From positions 23,020,001-23,084,000 of the forward strand of contig JAFFJZ010000002.1 of assembly GCA_018340375.1 (NCBI GenBank): a stretch of 64,000 nucleotides of DNA, read 5' to 3'. The stretch is from Gonatopus flavifemur. Its lineage: Eukaryota > Arthropoda > Insecta > Hymenoptera > Dryinidae. The position numbers were made by a program, and so were the translations under genes. Below the pieces are notes generated by a model. It was not told the origin of the DNA. It saw nothing but the letters and a program-made list of their open reading frames with translations, and ran no database searches. Below, in pieces: positions 1-13,309 of this stretch (position 1 is its first letter; each line of letters opens with the position of its first letter).

Positions 1-1045
1 CTGTTGAATTACTCAACTTCTTCACATCTTGATGAATTTTTCAACGAGTCAGGTGATAATACATAGAATTATGATGTTTCAAAATCAATAAAGCCTAGTC
101 AAGAATTCATAGTTTATAAATATAATACGATACTAAGGGAAATATTTGATCCTGTGGTGAACGAAGGAATCAGAAAATGCAGAAGATTTTATAATCATAA
201 AACACATCGCTTTTTTCCGATGAGCGTTCGAGGCAGCTAGGATAAACGCTAAGGGGAGATGAATGTAGAGGCCCGGATACAGTGAAGATGATTAAAAACT
301 GTAGATTGCGATAGACGGTTCACATGGTGTGAATGAGAAAGAAAGGAACTATCAGGATTCTGTGAGATGCACTTAGTAAACTAATTAATTTTCCTTATCT
401 CTGATTTTATTCCAATTAATACAAAATTTTCTTGTGAGAAAATTGAAGTTGGAAGAGATCTATTAAGGATTGCAATCTGATTCATTCAAATTCGCCTGAA
501 TTTTTCAATTTTTGTTTTTGAATTATCATTCGAATCATGTCGAATATTACGATGTTAACTCCTACAAAGAAAGGTTATAACAGCAGTTTTCCTCTCAAAA
601 ACATCTGACAATTTTTGCTTTTCCAAGTATGATCCTGTGCTTCGATTTCAACATCGTAATCGTGTACGATTTGAGAATTCAAATCAGAAATCTGAATGAT
701 ATTGTAATTGAAATATGTTATCTTGTTTGACTTTGAATCGTTTATTGAGGAAAATTTTTAATTAGATCTCAAAACATTAAACGTTTGAAGACTTTTTTCA
801 ACCCTTCGTGGGTCACCTTCAACACAGAGGTAATTTTTCATCATTGTTTATCGAAGCCATAGCAGACTGATAAACACGCAACTGGGGGTTTTTGGAGGAG
901 AAACGAGTGAAGTTTGTGCAAAGTTTATACGAAACCGTAGGTCCCAAATGTTGAAGGTGCGGAAATGAAAATTTGTTAAAAAAAAAAGTCATTTGCCTTT
1001 TTTACCCTGATGGCCAACAGAAGTTCGATGATTAAATCATCCACA
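1..1045. other. No gene seen
   Basis: AT-rich sequence without a recognised exon, RNA or clear element. No long open frame occurs. Confidence 0.5.
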
Positions 1046-1753
1046 CACGGAAAGAAGAAAATGTAGAAATTCACCTTGTAGGATGACAATGCGTCGCTTC
1101 GAGTCTTTAAATGGAAATTTTTACAAAATATATTGTCGAGTAATTCACATCATAAGAGAAAAATCTATTTTGAATTATTTGACAATATATTTTGTAAAAA
1201 TTTCCATTTGAAGACTCGAAGCGACGCATTGTCACACGGAGAAAAATGCAGCTCGAAAGAATAGTAATCTTTAATAGAAAATTGGAGAATATTTCTTAAA
1301 ATCTAAGAATTTTTCTTAAGTTCGGAATAAACATAAAACGGTTCAGATTTCTCTTGAATATTGCTCGAAAAACAATGAAAAATTATCAATACACTTGACA
1401 AATCATGAAAAGAAACATGAAGTTTCCAAAAGTCGCGCATGAAATTTTACAAAGTAAATAACAAAATTTTGAAATCTTATTTTCATATTACAGAATTTTG
1501 TAAAATTTCATTCGCGACTTTTGGAAACTTTATATTTGTTTTTATGATTTGTCAAGTATTGATAATTTTTCATTGTTTTTCGAGCAATATTCAAGAGAAC
1601 TCTGAACCGTTTTATGTTTATTACAAACTTAAGAAAAATTCGTAAATTTTAAGAAATATTCTCCAATTTTCTATTAAAGAGTACTATCCTTTCGAGCCGC
1701 ATTTTTCTCCGTGCATCCTACAAGGTAAATGTCTCCTTTTTCTTCTTTCTGTG
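1046..1753. mobile_element. CACTG-type element, interrupted by a second one
   Basis: The ends CACGGAAAGAAGAAAA and, inverted, CACAGAAAGAAGAAAA are flanked by CA on both sides (1044-1045, 1754-1755). The arms continue through ccttgtaggatgacaatgcg on the left and its inverse on the right; the near-perfect inner palindrome is 1084-1234. The right arm is split by the element 1235-1713. Without that insertion the element is about 227 bp and almost wholly palindromic. Confidence 0.8.
1235..1713. mobile_element. 479-bp foldback element nested in the previous element
   Basis: The ends are CACGGAGAAAAATGC and, inverted, the same motif, flanked by CA on both sides (1233-1234 and 1714-1715). The arms are about 200 bp each and pair almost throughout, for example gaattttcgagcaatattcaagagaactctgaa-type blocks near 1345 and 1580. 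The open frame at 1439-1645 is a by-product of the palindrome. Removing the insertion and one CA restores the host arm as the exact inverse of its partner. Confidence 0.85.
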
Positions 1754-4700
1754 CAGAATCTGTATATTCTGTTCAGTAGAATCAACTTTAATACAGTGTA
1801 ATCAATTTCGAATGAAAATTTTTCGTATACGCCACGGAGAAAATTGGTTTAATACAATATGGACAAACTAAACATTCGATCACTACAATCCATCGCATCG
1901 TTATTCTAACTGAACGCATCGTTGATTCAACTAAGCGTATCATAATTTTGATTGGGTCGTTTAATTATTTTGATCACTATTCCGTCTCTGGATTTATTTT
2001 CACGGATTCAATGATTCTAGTTTCTACTTGGGAAAATTCGTTTAGATCATTGAAATACGAACGGAGCAAGCCTCATTCATAGGATACGAAAATGAAGACT
2101 TTTTTTCTATTCATTCAACTTCCAACTTTTAATATGTAATTTCGAAGCAACATAAAATCCACCCAGATAGCACACTCGCTCCATATAAACATCCTGATTT
2201 AGATCGAATGAATCTATCTTCCCTAAAGCCATCTCTATCTAGCCAAATCCTAGTCAGGTTCTTATGAAATATCGCATGAACCTGTCAGTCGAGTTAATGC
2301 CGAAATGCTGGATAGAAGCGTCAGCCACGACACGTGAGCTGCGGTGAACATTTCGGGATACCAAAAATCTCCGTTTCAGCTAAATCATGATTTTTCATGC
2401 GACCTGCGGAAACATGGGAACCAGTAGTCAGTCCTCGTCGTAAGAACTGTCGAGCAGAGTTAGTTTGTTGTAACAGGGTCGTCGCAAACTTTTCTCCGTT
2501 CACGCGATAATGATCCTTATTCTGCAATGCTTCAACGTGTATAAATCACACCGTCGAACACGATGTGTTTTTTTTCGCGTTCGTTAGCAGAATTACGAAT
2601 GTTGCCTTATTGTTTCACGGTCCAAAGTACTGCGTATTCATCATAAATAAATGAATTACTGCTACAGGAATACTTGACCTCGTTCATACGAGCATATCGC
2701 AACGAGAGCTGGATGAAGATCCATTGATCCTCGATGAATTGATTGAACTTGAATGTAGCAACATATCGCAAAGTATTCTTGTTAGAAGTAAACCGTTTGT
2801 AAAGGTTGAATCGACATTTCTCAGCACAATTCAAAGGATGAAGGATATTATTTATTACTTTCACCATCTACAAAGACGAAGTCTCTTATTTTATCTTTTA
2901 GACGGGGTTCGAAATGAAATAGAATTGAAATAACATGTTCGAAATGATTTTTCGTTCAAAAAATAAGTTAGATCTCCATGAATCTAAGATACAGTTAAAG
3001 CTAAAAAATGGAAAATACAGATCTTACGAGACCTTTTTGAACCTCATTAGGCCCTGGTCAGGCCTTAAGGAGGGATCCTGCTTGAGGAGGCCTCAAAATA
3101 GTGTTTTTTTGAGAATTTTTTGAGGTACCAAGAAAATAATTTCATCCAACGAACTTTCCAGAGTATTTTCATATATTTTCCAAGTGAATAAAAACATTCT
3201 GTCTAGTATGAAAAGATCATATATGTAAGAGTTATGTCCACATTCGCAGAGCGCTTCGCAATTCAAGTTTTCTATCGGTGGGAAAGATACAGGTCGTATT
3301 TCTCATCCAAAACAGAAAAACCGAACGGCATTTCAATTTTCATACATCATTTTTCTATGTGAACTAAGAAAACCCGGAAGAAATCGTGGGATTCAAAATT
3401 TACTCGGGGTTTGAAAAAGAACAGCTCTTCTTGGAGGAAGAATAATCACTTAAACTTGCTATAAAAATTGCTTAGACATAATTTACCATAAAATTTGCTG
3501 AGTGTTTTCAACAATTTGCGGCATATTTGCTTAGCACTTTGCTGTTAAGGATACTTTTCTACTTTTGGAATGTAGATTTCGACAGATTCACCTGAACTTG
3601 GGGAGCATTGATTTTTCTATTCCTTATATGAATGTGAGTAGAACCCATTAAATCTAAATTATTTCTTCTCGGGAAGATGAAACTTGATTCGAGACTACAT
3701 ATATTGATATTTGTTCAAGGTTAAGACATTCTCTCTCCTTCTGTTTTTCGAGTACACGTTGGAATTGAAAGAACATGACAATGGGTCGATCCATGAGAAA
3801 AAAATTCTCATGCACCAACCGTAGGATCTGCGAGTGAGATCAATATGAACAGCCCTCCGTTTTCCTTGCAGAAAGATGTTATCTACATCCTACTATTTAC
3901 AGCAACAAATTTGAAATAAAATCAGCGATCGTAAAAAATAAAATCCAAGCCACTCAAAATCACCTTGAGCTGATTCATACCATAATATGCATTTATCGAT
4001 TTATACATGTACCATGTAGTCACGAACTTTACGTAGGCGTGTCTTAATGACCACTTGATGAGATTTAAAGAGGTAATGGTGTGGCGAAGAATTTTACCGT
4101 GATAAAAATTTATACGTTCACCAATTCCAAACTAACATACGTTCACATAACTGAAGTAATCAGTGATTTACGGATGTTCAAAAAATGATCCTGTTTATCT
4201 GTTCGCGATAACCTTAGGTCATTTTCTCCCCAAAATCCAAACAAATTTGTTTTCCCCAAATAATCTACCGAAAATTCCCGGTTGGGCCCAAGGCGAGATC
4301 ACACGGATTCTAAACTCATCCCACTTCGGAAACGAATGTCTTGCAATCAATCTTGGACGAATCTGGCATTGGGCCAATGCAAGAGAAAGGTGGTCGTCGG
4401 CCACGTAGCGTGTCTAAGTCCACCTAGTTCTCATAGGAGTTCAGCTAACGTGTTGAAAATTCTCTATTATGCGGCTTGATCGTTGAAATGCGGATCAAAT
4501 CCAAGCAAAATCCTATGTCAATCTTGTACTTTAAAAAATGTATATAAAAACACAGTAAGTATAGAATTCTGTGACTATTTTCTCTCTTTCATGCAAAAAA
4601 TTTACTTAATTTTGCTAGTTTCCATACAAATTATATCACGCTATTTCCAAATTGATGACAAATATGGCGTCCCTTTTTCACTCCACGTTATTTTACGTGG

Positions 4701-7653
4701 AACTAGTTCAGATGCAAGAACAAAAGCACTTCCTTTGACGATTTAAAAATATTACAAAGAAAAACCTACTTCCGTTTCATGTTGAAATACCATCAAACGT
4801 GCTCGTAGGAACATTGACATATCTCAGATGTGGAAAAAAAAACACCAGTCCAATCGATATTTTCAAACGGTGAATTCTCACGTGAAATACTTCAAGGATT
4901 GAGTGTTTTTTGAAATATGAAACACGTATATGAGTGTGAATTGGGTTATAATTGCAATCTACCATGCGGATGATACCCTTGAACTCTTCGCGAAAGATGA
5001 AATGTTGAGAATTTCTCGAATATGTCGAATGTTGATCTTCCGCCGTTGAGAGGATTCTGTTATTGTTACAAAATTTACAGAGAGTAAGGAAACATAACAG
5101 ACAATACGCTGTATAAGAATATGTGTGGCAAAGTGTGACAAATTCTAAGAACAAAGGAGCAGCCAAGGCAAGAATTTAGGTCGAAGGAAACAATCGATAT
5201 AACGGAAGATAACTGGAAACGTCGGTGCACGTAACAACAGATACGCAGTCTTGCCAAAACAATTCACATATTTTGAGTAATGCATAGAATGAACGTACGG
5301 TATTTTCTTGAACGCGGTGGCTTCAGAATACAATTGTTTGATTAACTGTATGAATGGTATCTTTCCCCCACGTGGTTGATCCCTTTATTCTGTATTCTCC
5401 TTCTCTATCATTCGCGAAATGTATGTAGAATTGTATGTTACAACTTTGCCAAAACAAGAATTCATCGGAAAATCGTTGAAGATCCATGATTTCATTTCTG
5501 TAGTGAACTTTTCACAAAATTCTCCTCAAAATGCAATTTCGATGACAATTTATTCCGGATCCGAGAACCAATGATAGGGGAGTTTCGATGAATTTTTGGG
5601 ACACTTACATGGGATATCAATATTCAAATCCACAAGCAAACCACTCGTACTGGGAAAAGGAAGATATTTTTGGTCCACGTGAAGGAAGAATATCTCAGAT
5701 TTGAATTTGAAAATTCTCCCTCGCCCTCGTTCTTTCAGATTATCATGTTTTCCAAGCTCTGCGGTATCAGAATACATGAATGTTGGCAGGAATTAATTAA
5801 TTGACACCGGAAGAATATTCCACTTCCTATAGCTGTGCTTCATTATCATAGTCCATATATTATTTTTATTGTTTCAACATTAGAACCGGATGATTGTGTT
5901 TACACGAAGTAACCATCTTGATGATGTGTGATTGTTGATTGAAAACAACAATTATTATTGTCTGGCCGTTATTTTGTTCCTTCTTGCATCATAAGAATGA
6001 AAACTTGTTTATGGACTTACTCGAATACACTAAAATGATTCAACAAAATAATTTATTTACATATGGCAGAAGTTAGGGAATCCAAACATGTAATCACGGA
6101 TACTCCGGAAAAAGAAATTGGAAACATTCATCGCGTTGAATGATCGTGATGAGTGTTTTTATGTGAGCGATATGACAATATGTATCGTATAATCTCAATT
6201 TAAAGGTGCGAACCAACAGCTTATTGCGTTATACGCTGTAAACTTTTACAATCTTCTTGTTTCCGTGTACGTGTAAAATAGGGGAGTTTGAAGTACAGGT
6301 TTTGAATAATGAATGATCCACACATATTCTTTACGCATTCTTCATACAAGAGCTAAAGCGATATTGAACCAGTTTCTTGCGTTCAACACAAGGGATTCAA
6401 TTCCGTTGTACTCTGAAGTGAACCACCATATTATACTGTGCAAATCGTTCTACCGTGAAACACAATATTGAATGTTGAGTGAGGGGTTGGGGAAAACTTT
6501 ACATGCATTTACAGATTTCCAGTTCCCGTTGGGATAACGCTGTTAGAAAAGTTCCCTTGATTTTAATGGAAGGATTGATATGAAATTCCAGAAAGGATGA
6601 TTGAATTTGAAAATTGAGAATAGTCGACAAATACAACGTCTAAAACTTGTCGAAAAATTGTATATATGGATCAATTTTGAATTAAGTGCAAGTTAACTTT
6701 TCTCTGTTCTCAAATAATCGATTACAAAGACTGGTATTTGAATATTGAAAATATGGTGTCAAGTTTAAGACAAGTTATGAAGAGGCTAATTAATTGTACA
6801 ATTGAACTTTGGAATAGGGACCAGCTAGAAAATGCCCTTCATCCAAATTGGACCATCAAAGGTCCTAACCTGGCCCAGACTGTGCCAAGGCAGGGCCTGA
6901 GATACCAAAGAGTCACATTTTGAGTTTATGGGTGTTAATAGTGTGGCCTAGTGTGAATTTATTACCATATTTTTGGAGCAAAAAGGTGGTCCTTCTTGGT
7001 CACAGAGTGGTTCGTCTTATCTTATGAAGTCACTTATTCCAACCAATTGCTGATAATAGTTCTAACAGTGATAAGTTGATCAGCTCGGAGCAACTCATAA
7101 TAAATTATGCTCTTCCAATCACTTTGCACACACACCCGTACATGAATTTACCATTGGCGCTAGCATGGTGCAACGTAAATAAAGTTATGGCCGAGGCTTG
7201 GCAACCAACCATGGCGGGACACTGAAATGATAACATTATTTTATGATTTATCAATGTGTTTTTCCAATGGAGCCCCATCATTGGTGCGGAAATGGCAATG
7301 AAATAGACCATCATTGGCAAACAATGGAAAAATTTGTTTATCAATGTTGCGTCAATGATAAAACTGTAAACAATAATTAACACAGAAATATATAAAAAGT
7401 ATGCGCATTTCACAATTTCCAATATATTATTTGGGATCTTATTGTTATAGATTCCTGGTGAAAATGGAAACTGAAATGAAGCGCAGATGGAAAGTATGGT
7501 GGAGCATAACAGAAACGTTAATGAAAAGTGAACAAAGAGTGAATGGAACGGTTTCGAAGAGTACTTGGAACGAAGTTCGGAACAAAAAAAGCGTATAAAA
7601 ATCAACGCTCCATGAAGAGTATGAACAATATAAGAGGATAAAAATTTCAACCA
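1754..7653. other. No gene seen
   Basis: Short open frames only, none with a domain. Isolated element-like ends occur (cacggagaaaattgg near 1834; acccagatagcacac near 2162), but no partner ends were found. Confidence 0.45.
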
Positions 7654-7716
7654 CTTGGCGAGATTCGAACCTATGATTTTCATCATTGCAATCCAGCGTC
7701 TTACCTATTCAGCCAT
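7654..7716 (-). pseudogene. tRNA-like fragment
   Basis: On the - strand an A-box-like TGGCTGAATAGGTAAGAC is followed, about 32 bases on, by GGTTCGAATCTCGCC, a good B-box match. The arms do not form a proper cloverleaf. It is probably a tRNA-derived repeat and not a gene. Confidence 0.45.
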
Positions 7717-7859
7717 GGAATGCTATGATTCCTGACAGTTTAAAACCTGAAGTTCAAAGTCTGTACGAAATGATTCGCATTACCTTTCATGGAACGTAAC
7801 AGTACTCTTCTCAAAACGGCATTGAACGTTTATAAAACGTATTGATCACGTATACTTCC

Positions 7860-7971
7860 AATACTTCACAACAAGCAATTATTATACGCTTCGGCAAGAG
7901 AAAATTGGAACCTTTTCACGTTTCTTGTCAGCTTCCAATGCGTTTCCTACGAGCGTATATTTTCACCAGGG
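7860..7971. mobile_element. Partial CCCTGG-ended element
   Basis: The right end gcgtatattttcaccaggg is the inverse of the left end of the family at 19741. The preceding attttaccg/aacgtttc-type sequence is similar in composition, but the opposite end could not be located. Confidence 0.45.
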
Positions 7972-8989
7972 GTATAACTCGGTGTTTTTTGTCGCTGAAG
8001 TTTGCCATGAGAAGTATACACAATATGGTATATCAGTGGTAGGGAGGGAACTGGTGTAACCTGTAATAAACAACGACTGACTGTTCTTCCAGAGAATTAT
8101 TTGAGTCCTACATATCCCTTGTGTACTCTCGAGAAACACTCGATCGGTAACTTAGCTAGCAATTCAGCCATCAAAAGTTAAAATTAGGGAGCATGCCAAT
8201 ATTGAGCCATACTATTACCAATGATCGGCGCTACATTGAAGACTTATTTTTATCCAGACTAGAACAAGGTTTGTGGCAATATCCAACCAGGTTTCAAATG
8301 ATCCTCACTTCCAATAGAACCTATCATTCAGTCAATGTTGAACGGAGGATGAGCCTAGCAACCGCCAAGCCTGGCAAAATCGTGAATCAATGGTAGGCTA
8401 ACAACCGAAATTCGTTGAACACCGATATCGGGGCAATATTGTATTTGTTGTTGGTCAACATTGAATATTAATATATTGCCAAGCCTTGCCTGTCAACATT
8501 GCGCAGTGCTGATCGATGGCTCATCTGGGTAAACCAATAAGTTTACGCCACTCATGGGCTACACTTCACTTCCATATAGAATTTACGAAGAAAATCCGTG
8601 GATTCGAGAATGAGGCGACGTGAAAGCCACGCAGACAAATCGGTTCTCGATTCTCATGCGGATGTTTCTATCTTGCCTCCCCCTTGTGTCTCCACAATTC
8701 GTCCTTCTAAATTTTACATGAAGCCACGTACTCTATCAATAATGTTGCTGTATAGGGGGATATTTACAAGCCATGTTCTAAGAAAATTTAAGAACTAACC
8801 GAAATGTTGGACACTCGATTTCTAAACAAAAAAAGGAAAACATTTGTGTGACAAGTACTTCCTTAATTGTACTTTTGGCATGAAGTCTTATATTTTTAGA
8901 ATTAATATCGCATCTGAACTCACTATACCCCTTGATATGAGGCGAGAGGCTCATTTTGTGACAGCCCTTGTTGAAAAAATCCATAGAAT

Positions 8990-9330
8990 CTGACGAAATC
9001 AAATTCAATGGGATTTCGTCAGAACATTGTGCAAGGTTCAATCAAAATTACATGGAAAAAAATACCCTAACCTGATTGAATCTCATTGAAAATGGTTGAA
9101 TAGGATTTGATCAGAACATTGTGCAAGATTCAATCAAATTTGGCGCGAATCGATTGGTTCGTTTAACCAGGGAGGGCAATATTGGATACTCGATTGAAAA
9201 AAAGGAAAAGAAAGAAGAAAAAATTTCACTAAAAATTAGGTCATTTTCTAAGAACTAACCGTTTTTACGTCTTAGAACTGATCGTTTTCTTTCAGAACTA
9301 ACCTTTTGGTAAGAACTGACCCTTATAATA
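8990..9330. repeat. Direct repeats of unknown class
   Basis: The block cagaacattgtgcaaggttc at about 9019 recurs as cagaacattgtgcaagattc at about 9112. Downstream, agaactaacc-like motifs recur four times (9250-9325) and also at 8790. Confidence 0.55.
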
Positions 9331-9670
9331 TGCCCTGGCATATTTAGATACAATTTTATTAGATTTGACAATTGGAAGCATTAGATTTCAATCCCATTGA
9401 ATTTGTAGTGAATTTCTAACAGTATTTCCCTGCTAAAAATGTTGTACAAGGCCAGAGAAAGCAATACGATTTTATCTATTTTGATGCAGTTTTTGTTCCT
9501 TTTTTGTCCGGATCTATCCGACATTTTATATCGGGTTGATACGTATCTTTCAATTTCTCAATTGAAACAAACTCCCGTACCAACCTTCAACATTTCCAAT
9601 CTTATAAATTAATATGGAAGTCATGTACACAGGAAAATCGTATTCATTTAAATTAATTTCTATATCAAAT

Positions 9671-10080
9671 AGTGTTGCCACGATCTAAAAAAACGAGCCC
9701 TTACGATCTTTAGATTTCAATGTTGTTCAATTTGACCTATCTATTCAGATTAGAACTATATAGGACTGGTTTACGAATGGGTTCATATCAAACTGCACTT
9801 CCGTCAATCTTAATTTCCAATCGATTCACACCACACTTGTTTCGAGCCAGATCGAAATTTATCTGATCAACCGTTTTAAGATCGTGTCAAGATCGAATGC
9901 AGATTATTATATCAAACCTTGATTTGGAGTCATATTTCAATTCGGATTCCCAAAACAACTTGAATGTTCCCAAAATCGTATTTCCATCTTGTTACTACAA
10001 AAGAGTTGATTTTCAATCTAATGAGGAATGGAATCTAAAGATCGTGAAAGCTCATCGTTTTGTGGATCTCGGCAACACCA
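9671..10080. mobile_element. 410-bp foldback with AGTGTTGCC ends
   Basis: The left arm AGTGTTGCCACGATCTAAAA through acgatctttagattt pairs with the right arm gaatctaaagatcgtgaaag through ggatctcggcaacacc. The pairing covers about 47 bp with few mismatches. The class is unknown. Confidence 0.65.
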
Positions 10081-10146
10081 AGTCACCACTTCCATTTAAT
10101 TGTTTTTAACGAAATAGTTTTCACGAGCATCATAATAATTTTTCAC

Positions 10147-10176
10147 CACAGTTCTAGACTTCCCTCTAGAACTGTG
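10147..10176. repeat. Perfect 12-bp hairpin
   Basis: The stem cacagttctaga / tctagaactgtg encloses the six-base loop cttccc. It lies just outside the foldback 9671-10080, near a second ggatct/agatcc pair, so it is probably part of the same decayed repeat. Confidence 0.6.
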
Positions 10177-11537
10177 ATTTACTTCCTTCTAGAGATCCAC
10201 AAAATTCAATTAACACACACGTCATTATGCCATCTATTATTACAAGAAATGTGAAACAGAACAAATAACAGAAATTCATGTCTCTTGTTGTCTCTCGTAA
10301 CATTGCTATTGCCAAGTATAATCTTCAAGAACTGCTAACTGTCATGTAATTACATCAGAAACGCAGAACTTCGAGAACAACTCAACGAAGCTGTAATGTG
10401 GCATAATTAATGAATCCCCCTTCAGTCTAAATATAAATAATCATAAACAGTTCCTAATCACGGTAACTGCAATTTCGGAATTCAACTCCAAAACCAAATT
10501 TGTAACGAATGTTTATTACTCCTTGGAGTACAAAATCATCAGACCGAATGATAATCCGGTAACCGATTCAATGGAGATCGTATATGTTACCTCAACACGT
10601 TACGAGATGAAAATAATGCGTTCTTTCTCATCTAATCGATACTCCAAGTGAGGAGTTGTGATTATCAGAGACGTGAATCCATACATGAACTGAAACATTC
10701 AACGACGATACAATGGATGCATTCAACAGCGGATGAGTGTCATTGCATTCATCGACTTCTCACTTCCCCCAGTAAAAATGAATAGACCGGAGGTTGATCA
10801 ATCCCTGGTCATTCCACGGAAGTATGGCTCTAAGCCAAATCTCATATTCGAAACAGAATTAGTCTTCCACTTCCAAAGGCTCAATTGGATCCGAAATGGG
10901 CACCTAATCAATTTTCATTCATATCGGATTAATCGAGTGTACCTTAGAACCATGGATTAGTAACTGGAGATTGCATATTCATGGATATATTATATTCCAC
11001 TATGGTAACATCAACTTTTTATAACTTATTGATGAATGAGAGGAGTCGAGGAATAATTGTATTCAGCATTTCAAAATAAACTGCACTTTAGAGGAAAAAG
11101 AAGGGATTTTCCGGTACCGCGAACCGTGACAAATGCGTAGAACAGATCCGCTTAATAATAGCAGTTTCGAGACATATCAGCGTTCATGAGCATATCTGCT
11201 TTAATTTGTAGTCATTTTTTTCAAATTGGTGGCAGTAAGCGTCAGATGTAGAGTTATTTTCGTTATAAAGGGATATAGATCGCCATAAGTTGAAGGGAAA
11301 GTGCATATAAGCGTAACCCAAAATTGCCATATCATTATGTTAGCACGTGCTACACGTTTCCCATGCGTTTTTCTCAGTGCAGGATTTAAAAATTCCCGTT
11401 TAGTATTGGAATTTCTTATGTTTTTCATTTTGATTTGCCAGCATAAATACAACGGTTTCGATAATTCCAACATAATTGTTTTTGCACGAACGCAAAGGTT
11501 GATTGCTTTCAGCAGAAAGTTTCCACGTGATGCAAAA

Positions 11538-11770
11538 GACAGAAAATAGTATTTCTTTGAATCCACGAAATCGTTATTCGAATAGGTCGAAATAAATATT
11601 TCTCCGATAAAGATGGATATTTTTTTCATTCAAAAGATGTATTATTTGATCCTTTTTTCAAATAACAAATTTGTTTGTATCTAAAAAATATTTATTTTCT
11701 TCAAAGAGATATTTGTTTGGATCTAATCAAATAACAATTTCTTAAATTCAAAGAAATCCTTTTTCCTATG
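11538..11770. mobile_element. CACTG-type element, copy 1 of a TTTCTTTGAAT subfamily
   Basis: The arms contain tatttctttgaatccacgaa on the left and the inverse of aatttaagaaattgttattt on the right. The same arms occur in the element 25327-25543. The left terminus is degraded and the flanks do not match. Confidence 0.6.
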
Positions 11771-11808
11771 TAGTGTCCTGTGTAGGCAAATCGGATGAAC
11801 ACAAGCAA

Positions 11809-12784
11809 CCCTGGCGGGAAAAATTTCTCATAATTTTTCTTGACTGTTTTCCATAACTTCTCATAATTTATCCTAAAATATCATAATTTCTCTAGGAATT
11901 GGGACTATTGTATGAGAAGTATTTTATCATGAAAAGTCATAAGTTAGAATGATGTTTCTTATAAATTCTTAAGAGATCTCATAAGTTGTCTGGAAATTTT
12001 CTCAGAAAAAATCATAAATGTCCATACTTTCTCTCATAATTTCTTCTTCAATTCATACAGTGTTATGAGGAATGTTTCCTCTTATTTCCCCATTAATGAT
12101 TCATAATATTCCGAAATTGTTTTGAATTGCGATGTTTTTATTTTATTATTCTTGCTATCTTAACTTCAATATCTCAAGAAAATCGCTCAGTATGGTGATG
12201 CTATTGATGCAGAGCAAACATATATGTTGTAAGCAGCACATTACGTTTTAGTGGAATTTGGACTGAGTTTGTTTCAGGATTTCGTTACAACTCCATCTAG
12301 GAATTTCTTTTACTGGTCAAATAAATATAACCAGTTTGAAGTTTTCAAATTCTTCATCAGCACTCTTGAGCTACATTAATTGCAATGTGAGGAAATAAAA
12401 ATGAAAAACATAGTATTTTATGATGAAATTTTATGAAAAATGTTGGTTTCTCGTGCGAATGTATTTTTCATACAGATTTGAAACATTATGAAAAATTATG
12501 AGATTTTATGTTTGAAATTATGAGCAGTTATGACTTCTTATGGAAAAGACTGTTTTTATGAAAAATTAAAAAAATTAAAGTATTGTGTGAAAATATGAAA
12601 TTTTATGACAATTTTTATGACAAATTATGATTCTCAATGAGGAAATATTTTTCATAATGACAGTCCCAGTTCCTAAAGAATTTATGAGGTTTTAAGAGTT
12701 CTTATGGAATTTAATGCAAAATTATGAGATTTATGAGGACTTTTGAAAAACTATGAAAAAATATGAGGAACTTTTTTGCCGGGG
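11809..12784. mobile_element. 976-bp foldback made of CATAA/TTATG iterations
   Basis: The left end CCCTGGCGGGAAAAATTTCT pairs with the inverted right end CCCCGGCAAAAAAGTTCCTC. The left arm carries many ctcataa/cataatt motifs and the right arm the matching ttatgag/aattatg motifs, so that the element can fold on itself. The low-complexity centre has no open frame. Confidence 0.65.
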
Positions 12785-12910
12785 ATTTCAACTGTTGTTG
12801 ATGATTTTTATTGTTAATTACATTATTATAACATGTCAATTTCTGACATAATCTCACTTCTCAACAGAAAAAAAAGATAACACGACCATAACGCATATCA
12901 TTAAGTTCTG

Positions 12911-13166
12911 CACTGTTAAAAAAATCTGTCTTAAACTCAACAATACTATCATGAAGGTTTTTACATAAACATTTTATTAAATTTCATACGAAATTTTGTA
13001 TGAAATTTCATATTTTCATGTTAAATTTCATGTTTTCATATTAAATTTGATAATCGTATGGAAATATGACATTTCATAAAAAATTTCGTATGAAATTTAA
13101 TGAAATGTTTATGTGAAAAACTTCATAATATCATTGTTAAGTTTAAGACAGATTTTTCTAACAGTA
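12911..13166. mobile_element. CACTG-type foldback element with TG flanks
   Basis: The left end CACTGTTAAAAAAATCTGTC pairs with the right end gacagatttttctaacagta. TG flanks both sides (12909-12910, 13167-13168). The interior is a palindrome of tttcatacgaaatttt-type repeats. Confidence 0.75.
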
Positions 13167-13309
13167 TGGGCAATGATACAAGTTGTAGGCATCGTGTGCA
13201 TAGAGAATAACTTCTTCAGCAAAGACGCTGATGTGAAAACGCCATCGCGATTCTTGAGATTTTCAATTTCAAGAAACATTGAAAATCATGCAAGTCTAAT
13301 TCATATGTA

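Noticed and set aside
7105..7686. 193-codon open frame on the - strand, the longest in the window
   Set aside because: No domain or conserved motif; hydrophobic residues follow from AT-rich sequence, and its start overlaps a tRNA-like fragment.
7654..7716. Possible functional tRNA gene
   Set aside because: Box-like motifs are present but the stems do not pair, so it is listed as a tRNA-like fragment only.
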